NCBI RefSeq assembly: GCF_022919115.1
Contig: NZ_CP095072.1
Span: 2,294,001 to 2,358,000 of the forward strand
Reading direction: 5' to 3'
Length of the DNA stretch: 64,000 bases
Origin: Gracilibacillus caseinilyticus
GTDB lineage: Bacteria; Bacillota; Bacilli; Bacillales; Amphibacillaceae
Shown here piece after piece: positions 34,940 through 42,887 of the stretch. A program made the translations under genes and the position numbers. Within the stretch, counting starts at the first letter, position 1. Every line of letters begins with the position of its first letter. The notes beneath the pieces were generated by a model that saw only the letters and a program-made list of their open reading frames with translations, was not told where the DNA came from and ran no database searches.

Positions 34940-36460
34940 TCAGTTATTCTGATCCTGATAACCTTCCGTATATTCATCAATCACCTGCTGGCCACCAGAT
35001 TCTTTCCAGCGTTCGATCGCATCGTCAAAGCCAGCTTCGTCAATTTGACCTAAGAAGTATTGATATGTCGCATCTTCCATGATTTGATTTAATGTTTCCG
35101 ATTTTTCTGCCCATGTTGGCGATTCTAGGGACGCGGTTGGATCATGGACTAAGTGATCATTATTATCTTCATACAATTCATCGGCCTTTGCTCTTGGTTC
35201 ATAGTCATAGTAACCAGTGTAGCGGCCATTTGTTTCAGGTTCACCAATTTCAAATGGTGTATATGGTCTAATTTCAAGATTGTACGCTTCTTCATTTTCT
35301 TCTTTCACTTTTGCAAAGCCATCGACCACTTCATAGTGTTCGCCTTCCACACCCCAGTATAGAAGGTTGGACCCTTCTGGTGTCATTAAGAAATCGAAGA
35401 AACCGAGAATGCCTTTTAGTTCTTCTTCTGTTTCCACTGACTGTTTAGGGAAAATAAGCATACTGCCATAGCCCGGAATGGAACGGGTACGATATTCACC
35501 ATCTGGACCTTCAATATGATTGTGTACATCTAATTCAACATCCGGATTGATAGCAACGGCATCACTGTACATCGGCTCAACATCGCCCATTGTACCAATA
35601 TAAACCCCGGCTGTTCCATTTTTCAGAAGCTCCTGCTGATCTGTTTTACTCGTTACAGGTGCATCTTTATTAATGTAGCCGTTATCGAACAAGCTTTTGA
35701 AGTAATCCATCGCTTCACGGTATTCAGGGAACATAAACTGTGGCAGCAATTGCCCATCTTTTTCTCCCCATCTATTTGGAGCACCATGCCAGGTGGCGAA
35801 GTTTTCGAATGTCCCAAGGATTTCGCGATCAGTTAAACCGATCGTGTCATCTTTACCGTTTCCGTCTGGATCATCTTCGGTAAATGCTCTCATCATTTCG
35901 TATAATTCATCAAGGTTTGTAGGGGCATCCAATCCTAGATTATCTGCCCAGTCTTTACGGTATATCAACCCTTGGCGAGATAAGGGACGTCCTGCGTAAA
36001 GTGTATAAATCTTGCCATCAATCATCGTATTCTTTAAAATATCTTTATTCAATTTATTTAAGTTAGGAAATTCCTCTAAATAGGGACCAATTTCCCAATA
36101 CTGCCCATCTCGGACGGCATCTTTCTGTTGGTCAAGCGTGACATCTTTCAGCAAAAACACATCTGGCAAATTTCCGGTTGCGATCTGAGTGTTGAGCGTT
36201 TCTGCGTAGTTGTTATCTGGTACCCATCGGATGTCCAGTTCAGTATTTGTTTTTTCTTCTAACAGTTCTTCAAGACGCCCATCCGGGACTTCAGGGACGT
36301 GGAGGTTAAACATCATTGAAATTTCTTGTGGTTCATCACTGCTGCTTTTTTCTGATTCATCTGTCGAATCCGTTGAAGCGTTTTCATTTTTGGAACAAGC
36401 AAATAATAACACGAAACAAATTAATGAAAAGCAAAGCATGATAACTTTTTTCTGTTTCAT
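34940..36460 (-). CDS. Extracellular sugar-binding lipoprotein (LplA/YtcQ-like), copy 2
   Basis: 506 residues from the ATG at 36460 behind AAAGGGGTG; a longer frame to 36526 adds an unlikely leader. Signal peptide with lipobox VLLFACSKN. Strongly similar to the copy at 31015: DGKIYTLYAGRPLSRQGLIYRKDWADNLGLDAP, DDPDGNGKDDTIGLTDRE, VTSKTDQQELLKNGTAGVYIG, YWGVEGEHYEV, ETNGRYTGYYDY. It is transcribed alone, converging on the AraC regulator, and again lacks permeases. The short acidic linker after the Cys (ASTDSTDESEKSSSDEP) is typical of lipoproteins of salt-adapted Bacillaceae. The duplication looks old, as many positions differ. Confidence 0.9.
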   Translation of the reverse strand: MKQKKVIMLCFSLICFVLLFACSKNENASTDSTDESEKSSSDEPQEISMMFNLHVPEVPDGRLEELLEEKTNTELDIRWVPDNNYAETLNTQIATGNLPDVFLLKDVTLDQQKDAVRDGQYWEIGPYLEEFPNLNKLNKDILKNTMIDGKIYTLYAGRPLSRQGLIYRKDWADNLGLDAPTNLDELYEMMRAFTEDDPDGNGKDDTIGLTDREILGTFENFATWHGAPNRWGEKDGQLLPQFMFPEYREAMDYFKSLFDNGYINKDAPVTSKTDQQELLKNGTAGVYIGTMGDVEPMYSDAVAINPDVELDVHNHIEGPDGEYRTRSIPGYGSMLIFPKQSVETEEELKGILGFFDFLMTPEGSNLLYWGVEGEHYEVVDGFAKVKEENEEAYNLEIRPYTPFEIGEPETNGRYTGYYDYEPRAKADELYEDNNDHLVHDPTASLESPTWAEKSETLNQIMEDATYQYFLGQIDEAGFDDAIERWKESGGQQVIDEYTEGYQDQNN

Positions 36461-36490
36461 CCAAGGCACCCCTTTTTTAATATAAATATA

Positions 36491-36504
36491 TGACAACGTT
36501 GTTA
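36491..36504. promoter_or_regulatory. LacI-type operator-like palindrome
   Basis: TGACAACGTTGTTA is a near-perfect palindrome centred on ACGT, 31 bases before the copy 2 lipoprotein start. It resembles LacI-family operators and is one base away from the strict cre consensus (TA instead of CA at the end). Confidence 0.4.
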
Positions 36505-36701
36505 AAATGATGGAGCGAAGAATCACTCCTCCTTTCTGGTATCTTTACTATATTTTATCAATCAGGAGCTTACATATTTTTACGATTTTAATCAAAAATG
36601 CTTACATTTTCTAATACATTACAATAGACATAGGTCGTCTTTACCTTTCCATATCTTGGGGTATTCGGTATACTTACATATAGATGAAGGAGGGATTGTG
36701 T

Positions 36702-37568
36702 TTGGCGCAAAAAGTGAATGTATCCTTGAGGAATCAGTCTTTTTATCTGGATTATTCCGGACCGCATAAAGCCGTTAAAGATATGCAGCATTTTCATCTT
36801 CACCAGGATTATGAGATTTTCTATATGCTGGAGGGTGAGAAGCTTTTTCTAATGGATGGTGAACAGTTCATCGCTGAGAAAGATCAAATTGTGTTTATTG
36901 ATAAAAACAGGTTGCATAAGACACTGGTAACCGATCGGAATTATCAGCGAATCGTCATCAATTTTCGTGATAGCTTTTTATTAAAAGAGGATCATTATTT
37001 ACTTCAAGCACTGTTTAACAAAGGAGCCTTACTGTTAAATGTGCACAATGCGTCTGTATTCCGGTTACTTTTAGAAAATATGGTGAAGGAATATTACCTT
37101 GATAATCGGGATCGCAAACGATATTTGCAGCTTCTATTGACACAATTCTTAATTGAATCCGAGCGTTTGTTGCACATTCAACCTCAGCCACAGGATAAAC
37201 TACGCCCCCATTCCCAGCAGCATGAGACAGTCGATGCAATCATAACCTACATTAATGAACATTTTGCCGAAGATATTACTTTATCGGTTCTTGCTGAAGC
37301 GTTTTTTCTGCATGAACAATCAATTAGTAAATTATTTAAACAGACCATTGGCTATCGTTTCACCGATTATTTGAATGCGGTAAGAATTTCGAATGCCAAG
37401 CAGTTACTGATGGAAACCTCGATCAAGATCAATCAGATAACCAAGAAAGTGGGATATACAAACCATGTTCACTTTTGGCGTATTTTTAAAAAGATGACAG
37501 GTATGTCGCCAAATGAGTTTAGGGAGGAGCATCAGATGAAATGTAAGCGTTTAACAGAGAAGGCGTAA
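36702..37568 (+). CDS. AraC-family regulator with cupin sensor domain
   Basis: 288 residues from the TTG at 36702, 7 bases after AAGGAGGG. The N-terminal AraC-binding cupin has FHLHQDYEIFYMLEGEKLFLMDGEQFIAEKDQIVFIDKNRLHKT. The C-terminal AraC pair reads DITLSVLAEAFFLHEQSISKLFKQTIGYRFTDYLNAVRISNAKQLL and IKINQITKKVGYTNHVHFWRIFKKMTGMSPNEFR. It is transcribed divergently from lipoprotein copy 2 and leads into the pectate lyase 57 bases downstream, so it likely governs pectin-related genes. The effector is presumably a pectin-derived sugar (inference). Confidence 0.88.
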   Translation: MAQKVNVSLRNQSFYLDYSGPHKAVKDMQHFHLHQDYEIFYMLEGEKLFLMDGEQFIAEKDQIVFIDKNRLHKTLVTDRNYQRIVINFRDSFLLKEDHYLLQALFNKGALLLNVHNASVFRLLLENMVKEYYLDNRDRKRYLQLLLTQFLIESERLLHIQPQPQDKLRPHSQQHETVDAIITYINEHFAEDITLSVLAEAFFLHEQSISKLFKQTIGYRFTDYLNAVRISNAKQLLMETSIKINQITKKVGYTNHVHFWRIFKKMTGMSPNEFREEHQMKCKRLTEKA

Positions 37569-37625
37569 AAAAAGGTAATCTATCTGTTGTTAGAATGATA
37601 GTAACAATAGATGGAGGTGTAAAAC

Positions 37626-39896
37626 ATGAAGAATAATAAGCACTACAGGTGGCTGATCGCCGTAATTTTCGTCATGATCATGTCCTCTGTGACTACGGAA
37701 ACGGTAAACGCGCAAGCAGATGTACTTGCTTTTCCAGGAGCAGAAGGCGGTGGGAAATATACTTCTGGTGGTAGAGGTTACGATGTATATGAAGTAACGA
37801 CGACTGAAGATTACGGAGAAGGTGAAGCTGCAATTTCTGGTTCTTTGCGAGATGCCGTCAGTGAGGATAACCGGATGATAATCTTTCGGGTTTCTGGCAC
37901 GATTCAATTGGAACAGCCTTTAAATATCGCTAGAAAAAATATAACGATCGCTGGCCAAACAGCTCCAGGCGATGGGATTACAGTCTCAGGTTATGGGACT
38001 AATATTAGTAATTCCGAGAATATTATCATCCGGTATATGCGTTTTCGCCCTGGAAGCACGAACTTGCATACCGAGTTTGATGCTTTTGGTGGTCGCGATA
38101 TCAAGAATGCGATGATCGACCATGTCTCAGCCAGCTGGGGAATCGATGAGGCATTTTCTTTTTACCGAAATGAAAATACGACCGTTCAATGGAGTGTGAT
38201 CAGTGAAAGTTTATTAATTTCTGGTCATACGAAAGGAAGACACGGATATGGCGGGATTTGGGGTGGAGAAAATGCTACATTCGTAAATAATTTACTTGCC
38301 ACACATATTAGCCGTGTTCCGGCACTTGGTAACACAGGGAATGAGCTGCATCCTGTATCACATGCGGATATTGTGAACAATGTCATATACAACTGGGGCT
38401 TTAATTCAACCTATGGAGGGGAAAACCAGAAAAACAATATTATGAATAACTTTTATAAACCAGGTCCTGCCACGTACGATAATGTCAGTCAACGCATTAT
38501 CAGTCCTGGACGTGATGGACAGCCCGGGTGGTTCTATATTGCAGACAACGTGATGGCAGGAAATAAAGAAGTTACGGAAAATAACATGTTGGGTGTTGAA
38601 GATATTAAAGAAGATGTCACGTTTGGAGAAGAGCCATATCCCGTTGCTGGACATGATCAACTGGCTATTCGATCAGCAGAAACAGCTTATCAGGAAGTCC
38701 TGGATAAAGCGGGTGCAACATTGCCGAAGCGTGACCCGGTTGACGCACGGGTTGTACGTGATGTCAGGAACGGTACAGGACGTATTATTAATAATGAATG
38801 GGAAGTCGGTGGTTTTCCTGAGATGAAATCTGCAGAAGCACCAGTCGATTCCGATCATGATGGTATGCCGGATAAGTGGGAGAAAGACAAAGGATTGAAT
38901 CCTGATAACAGTGAAGACGGTAAAGCCATCACGTCATCAGGCTATTCCAATCTTGAGCTCTACTTGAATAGTTTAGCAGATATGGACCATGAAGCAGCTA
39001 ATCCAGACGGTGTACTAGCTTCACCACGAGCACATAGTGTTCATAAGGCTGGTAAGGATATTCATTTTAATGTAAATCTTGAAAATAAGCAGGATATTGT
39101 TAGTGTCGAATATTATCGTAATGATCAAAAGATAGGTGAAGGTACAGGTAGATCGTTCGGCTTTACTTGGGAAGACGCACCGAATGGCACGTGGTATGTA
39201 TCGGCAAAAATTACCGATAAGGATGGAAATGCTACGCAAACCACTTCGGCTCCAATTTATGTGAATACGATGCCTCAGTCTGGAGAGTGGAAGTCAAAGG
39301 ATGTCGGTGCGGTGGAAGTGAAGGGGAATGCAAGTATAGAAAATGATCAATTGACAGTAAAGGGTACAGGGCGAATCATAGATGACAAGGATGCCTTCCA
39401 GTTCGTTTATCAGCAATTGATGGGCGACGGCACGCTGACTGCCAGGATTTCCGATGTAACGAAATTAAATAATAATGCGATTTCTGGTTTAATGATTAGA
39501 GACGGGCTTTCACCAGATGCCAAAACCGCAATGATTAGTACTTCTGTAGTGAAAGCAGACCGCCAAGACACGCTGTTTGCCGTTCATTTTTCTTCCCGAT
39601 CTGAGAAAGGTGGAACCATTGTTGCACCAGGTGAACATGATCGCCCTGAAGAAAACGGTGTCCCGTCCCTGTTAAATACGAGCATTCCCTATTGGCTCAA
39701 GATTGAACGAGTGGGAGATAGTTTAACCGGTTATGCATCTGCAGATGGTGAAAATTGGGTAGAAGTTGGCTCGAAGGAAATAAACATGAAGAAAAAGGTT
39801 TATATCGGTTTTGCAGTCGATGGTGCGAAGAATCCGAACGAATTGATTCATTATACGACTGCTACATTTAGTGACATTACGTTAGAAGAGGAATAA
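37626..39896 (+). CDS. Secreted pectate lyase (PL1 family) with C-terminal accessory domains
   Basis: 756 residues; ATG behind GGAGGTG. A signal peptide ends near TVNAQA. Residues about 30-390 form the PL1 parallel beta-helix: LAFPGAEGGGKYTSGGRGYDVY, AISGSLRDAV, IIFRVSGTIQL, NITIAGQTAPGDGITVSGYG, IIRYMRFRPG, DHVSASWGIDEAFSFY. A calcium-type DSDHDGMPDKWEKDKGLNPD follows, then an Ig-like domain (SVEYYRNDQKIGEGTG) and a C-terminal concanavalin-like module (LMIRDGLSPDAKTAMI, DSLTGYASADGENW). It cleaves polygalacturonate outside the cell. It probably works with the PL11 lyase at 53 kb and the GH43 enzyme at 1 kb. Confidence 0.9.
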   Translation: MKNNKHYRWLIAVIFVMIMSSVTTETVNAQADVLAFPGAEGGGKYTSGGRGYDVYEVTTTEDYGEGEAAISGSLRDAVSEDNRMIIFRVSGTIQLEQPLNIARKNITIAGQTAPGDGITVSGYGTNISNSENIIIRYMRFRPGSTNLHTEFDAFGGRDIKNAMIDHVSASWGIDEAFSFYRNENTTVQWSVISESLLISGHTKGRHGYGGIWGGENATFVNNLLATHISRVPALGNTGNELHPVSHADIVNNVIYNWGFNSTYGGENQKNNIMNNFYKPGPATYDNVSQRIISPGRDGQPGWFYIADNVMAGNKEVTENNMLGVEDIKEDVTFGEEPYPVAGHDQLAIRSAETAYQEVLDKAGATLPKRDPVDARVVRDVRNGTGRIINNEWEVGGFPEMKSAEAPVDSDHDGMPDKWEKDKGLNPDNSEDGKAITSSGYSNLELYLNSLADMDHEAANPDGVLASPRAHSVHKAGKDIHFNVNLENKQDIVSVEYYRNDQKIGEGTGRSFGFTWEDAPNGTWYVSAKITDKDGNATQTTSAPIYVNTMPQSGEWKSKDVGAVEVKGNASIENDQLTVKGTGRIIDDKDAFQFVYQQLMGDGTLTARISDVTKLNNNAISGLMIRDGLSPDAKTAMISTSVVKADRQDTLFAVHFSSRSEKGGTIVAPGEHDRPEENGVPSLLNTSIPYWLKIERVGDSLTGYASADGENWVEVGSKEINMKKKVYIGFAVDGAKNPNELIHYTTATFSDITLEEE

Positions 39897-39899
39897 GAT

Positions 39900-39940
39900 A
39901 ATAAGGTTGATTTCCTGTGTGGAGATCAGCCTTATTTTTT
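39900..39940 (+). terminator. Rho-independent terminator
   Basis: AATAAGGTTGAT (39900-39911) with ATCAGCCTTATT (39925-39936), one wobble, then a T run. Confidence 0.8.
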
Positions 39941-39996
39941 ATTTGCTTTTTCACATGCTTAAATAAATGTGAACTTATAATATTGGAGGAACGCAA

Positions 39997-40230
39997 ATGA
40001 TGGAACGTAATATAGCTCTTGCTTATATACTATGGTTTTTCCTTGGTCAAATCGGTATTCACCGTTTTTACACCGGAAGAATCGCAAGTGGAATCACGCA
40101 ACTTTTACTAGGTATTATCGGATGGGGAACGACATGGCTGTTTATCGGCTGGATCCCACTCGTTTTCCTTTGGATATGGTTGTTTATCGACATTTTCCTA
40201 ATTCCAGGAATGTGCCGTCGACCGCGTTAG
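39997..40230 (+). CDS. TM2-domain membrane protein
   Basis: 77 residues with two TM helices. YILWFFLGQIGIHRFYTGRIASGITQLLLGIIG is the TM2 domain motif (G-x-x-G-x-H-x-F-Y), and WIWLFIDIFLIPGM ends the domain. ATG behind TTGGAGGA; a second ATG one codon earlier is possible. Such small proteins are common in Firmicutes, of unknown role. Monocistronic with its own terminator. Confidence 0.88.
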   Translation: MMERNIALAYILWFFLGQIGIHRFYTGRIASGITQLLLGIIGWGTTWLFIGWIPLVFLWIWLFIDIFLIPGMCRRPR

Positions 40231-40234
40231 CTAG

Positions 40235-40263
40235 AAGCTATTGCTGTTGCAATAGCTTTTTTA
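40235..40263 (+). terminator. Rho-independent terminator
   Basis: AAGCTATTGC, loop TGTT, GCAATAGCTT and a T run directly after the TM2 gene. Confidence 0.85.
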
Positions 40264-40280
40264 TGGAGGAAGGCGGTTAT

Positions 40281-40370
40281 TTGGAAGTTCAAATACCTGC
40301 AAAGAAAGGAGAAACTTCAGGTGAAAGTGTCCTATTAGCCACATTAAATGCTCTAATGTCACCTATTTAG
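40281..40370 (+). CDS. Possible 29-residue peptide
   Basis: TTG at 40281 lies a few bases after GGAGGAAGGCGG, and the frame reads MEVQIPAKKGETSGESVLL, then ATLNALMSPI, to TAG at 40368. No homologue is recognised, and it sits directly after a terminator, so expression is doubtful. Confidence 0.2.
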   Translation: MEVQIPAKKGETSGESVLLATLNALMSPI

Positions 40371-40403
40371 TAAACAGACTCTTACGAATAGCTTCACTTG
40401 AAA

Positions 40404-40438
40404 AGCGCCCATAAAAGAAAGGATCTTATGGACGCTTG
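40404..40438 (-). terminator. Probable terminator of the amine oxidase operon
   Basis: AAGCGCCCATAA (40404-40415) and TTATGGACGCTT (40427-40438) pair with one mismatch; on the minus strand a short T run follows. Confidence 0.6.
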
Positions 40439-40444
40439 TAGCAG

Positions 40445-40960
40445 CTAAGCACTCTGTTTCATTTGCCATTCCACCGTCGTATGTTCGACGAGTGCAAGGA
40501 TTTGTTTTAACAGCTGAACCTCTTCCTGTTTTAGCTTAACAAAATATTGCACCGGTGGCAGTAAGGTAAAGAGATAGCTGCCAGGAATCGGGATAGCGGT
40601 TATCACCCAGTTGCCGTCTACTTGCTTCAGTTCTAGCGATTCCAAATCTACTTGCTGGATCATTTGTTTCAGCTTTCTGTTTTCATTTAACGCATCACAT
40701 AATCTATGCTTCCCTTGCCATTTTTTCTTGCGATAATTCCACCTGAGCACATCGTTTATCTTGATAGAATTAGATGGAAATTGGTAACCGATGACCATTT
40801 TGTAGATTTTAGATAAAAATTTCTTGTGTAAGCGGAAAGTAAATCGCCAGTTAGGCTCTTGCATATAGGTGAGCTCTTTTTTCCCAGCTGCTGGCAGAGA
40901 AAACATGGCAAGTGCTTCATGAAAATATTTGATCGCGCGTTTTTCAATGTTGGTAAACAT
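40445..40960 (-). CDS. Hypothetical protein downstream of the amine permease
   Basis: 171 residues from the ATG at 40960, 6 bases after AGAGGTG. The protein is basic and soluble, with YMQEPNWRFTFRLHKKFLSKIYKMVIGYQ and a C-terminal stretch GSYLFTLLPPVQYFVKLKQEEVQLLKQIL. It looks like the DUF3156-type proteins found near amine permeases, but I cannot confirm this. It is the last gene of the minus-strand group, 13 bases after the permease, so it is probably co-transcribed with the amine oxidase operon. Function unknown. Confidence 0.65.
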   Translation of the reverse strand: MFTNIEKRAIKYFHEALAMFSLPAAGKKELTYMQEPNWRFTFRLHKKFLSKIYKMVIGYQFPSNSIKINDVLRWNYRKKKWQGKHRLCDALNENRKLKQMIQQVDLESLELKQVDGNWVITAIPIPGSYLFTLLPPVQYFVKLKQEEVQLLKQILALVEHTTVEWQMKQSA

Positions 40961-40972
40961 ATGCGACACCTC

Positions 40973-42388
40973 TTAGAAACTTTTGGCTTCTGGTTCTAAC
41001 ACAAATTCATCGCTGCTTGATTCCGTATCGTTGGCATGGCGTTGTGCTTCAATTGGAACCGGTTTGAATAGTGGCTGTTTTTTATATTTGAGCCATAAGA
41101 AGGCATAAGCACAAATCCCAATAATAAATGCTCCGGCGATAGTATAAATCTGTGTTTTGATGATGGGATCTGGATGAATGGTCACAATCATATAAAGACA
41201 AGCAAGAATCCCAATGATTTGTGTATATGGATAAAAAGGTGTTCGGAATGGGCGTTTGAGATCCTTATATTTATTGCGCAGTATAATGACATCTAACTGG
41301 GCGATGATATAGGAGATTAACCATGTCGTACAAGCAGATAAAATCAGAATGTTTAAGGTAGATTCACCAACCGTGATGATAAATAACGGTAAGCTGAACA
41401 ACGCATAGACAGCTATAATGCTGACCCAAGGTGTCCGGTATTTCGGATGCAGATAGGCGAATATTTTTGGCAGCAGACCATCACGTGCTAAGCCATAGAA
41501 TAATCTCGGAACAGCAGCGAAGTTGGAGTTAATCGAGCTTGCTGCAGCAAAAATAGTCACAATGATCATTAAGGTTCCGCCAACTCCGCCTAACATGGCG
41601 CGTGCCCCATCGATTTGCGGTGTGCCGGAGCTTGCGAGTACGCTCGGATCAATGTAGTGAATGATTGCCTGCCCAAATAGCATGTCGGCCACAAAGATCG
41701 AAAGCAGACCATAAATCATTGCCCGCGGAATATTTTTGTTGGGGTTTTTGACTTCTTCCACCATTGGTACAACAAATTCGATCCCGATAAAGAGCCAGAT
41801 GCCAAGCGCTAATGATTGGAAGACCGTATTCCAGCCAGCCGGGTTAAAGGTGGTTTCGATTGGTTCTGTTGCAGTGAAAACGTCGAATATTCCAAATAGC
41901 CCCAATACGGATAAAATAATCATAATACCAAGGGTTAAGACTACCTGAATCGAACCGAACACTTCTACACCTAAAAGATTAGCGATTAAGAAAAAGGTCA
42001 ATAAAATGATGGCGACGAGTGTTGTGTTAATTTCCGGCCAAAGCGTCTGGGTCGCAAAACTCGCCGTTAATGTCTCGGCTGCACCTACTGTAGCGACTAA
42101 TACAAAATAGCCGGATAAAACAGCGATGATTGACATGAATTTACCCATCGCCACGGAGGTGTAATCGCCTATCATTCCTGCACCAGGTAAAATGGACGCT
42201 AGTTCTGCATAAGATAAAGCAATAATAATACTGATGACCATTGCTAGAAAAGTAGATACAATAAAAGCTGGACCGACCATACCCATACTGTTACCAAGTG
42301 TAACCATTGTGGAGCCTGCAACTACTAACCCTGTAGCAGTTGCATAGGCTTGCCAAAAACCTAGTTTGCGTTTCAGTTCGACCATCAT
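40973..42388 (-). CDS. APC-superfamily amine/amino acid permease
   Basis: 471 residues, about twelve TM helices. Family signs: LGFWQAYATATGLVVAGSTMVTLGNSMG at the N-terminus, LSYAELASILPGAGMIGDYTSVAMG, GIEFVVPMVEEVKNPNKNIPRAM, SSINSNFAAVPRLFYGLARDGLLPKIF. Start is one of two adjacent ATG codons (42388 or 42385) behind AGGGAG. It follows the copper amine oxidase and a small membrane protein in the same direction, so it most likely imports the amine that the oxidase consumes (inference). The exact amine is unknown. Confidence 0.88.
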   Translation of the reverse strand: MMVELKRKLGFWQAYATATGLVVAGSTMVTLGNSMGMVGPAFIVSTFLAMVISIIIALSYAELASILPGAGMIGDYTSVAMGKFMSIIAVLSGYFVLVATVGAAETLTASFATQTLWPEINTTLVAIILLTFFLIANLLGVEVFGSIQVVLTLGIMIILSVLGLFGIFDVFTATEPIETTFNPAGWNTVFQSLALGIWLFIGIEFVVPMVEEVKNPNKNIPRAMIYGLLSIFVADMLFGQAIIHYIDPSVLASSGTPQIDGARAMLGGVGGTLMIIVTIFAAASSINSNFAAVPRLFYGLARDGLLPKIFAYLHPKYRTPWVSIIAVYALFSLPLFIITVGESTLNILILSACTTWLISYIIAQLDVIILRNKYKDLKRPFRTPFYPYTQIIGILACLYMIVTIHPDPIIKTQIYTIAGAFIIGICAYAFLWLKYKKQPLFKPVPIEAQRHANDTESSSDEFVLEPEAKSF

Positions 42389-42405
42389 TATCTCCCTTTC
42401 TTTTT

Positions 42406-42876
42406 TTACTCCGCCAATTTGATGGACGGAGTAGTTAATGGATTTGTTTTTGGTTTATACGCTGAAAGTACCCATTGAACAGAGATCATAAAACTAAGAA
42501 ACAGTCCGTCTGTAATAAGCAGAAACATGGAAGCGTCAACGGCCATGTGGATCATTTCACCGGTCATGGCCCCCATCACACCTCCCATCAGTCCTTCTGC
42601 CATGCCGCCAAGACTGGCAATCGGATGAAATGGTTTACCAACAATAAAGCCGATCATCATACCGAATATACCGGCCAACAGCGAAGAAGTTGCTAGATTG
42701 TGCATGAACATAATACCGAATACAATACCAACAGCTAAGGATGCAATCATACTAACTGTCATGATGATAATATGGACATGCATGCCCGATTGACTAATGT
42801 CCGTTTTCTGGCGATAAATACGGACAATACTGAAGACCGTGACGATAGTGATAAATAATAAACTAACATTTAGCAT
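42406..42876 (-). CDS. Small membrane protein between amine oxidase and permease
   Basis: 156 residues from the ATG at 42876, 6 bases after AGGAGGG; a longer reading to 42912 would overlap the oxidase stop. Four hydrophobic segments: VSLLFITIVTVFSIV, IIIMTVSMIASLAVGIVFGIM, a glycine-rich stretch LLAGIFGMMIGFIVGKPFHPIASLGGMAEGLMGGVMGAMTGEM, and FLLITDGLFLSFMISVQWVL. Met and His are frequent, which would suit a metal or copper role, but no family is recognised. It lies 11 bases after the oxidase gene, so it is surely co-expressed. Confidence 0.75.
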   Translation of the reverse strand: MLNVSLLFITIVTVFSIVRIYRQKTDISQSGMHVHIIIMTVSMIASLAVGIVFGIMFMHNLATSSLLAGIFGMMIGFIVGKPFHPIASLGGMAEGLMGGVMGAMTGEMIHMAVDASMFLLITDGLFLSFMISVQWVLSAYKPKTNPLTTPSIKLAE

Positions 42877-42887
42877 GTTTTTCCCTC

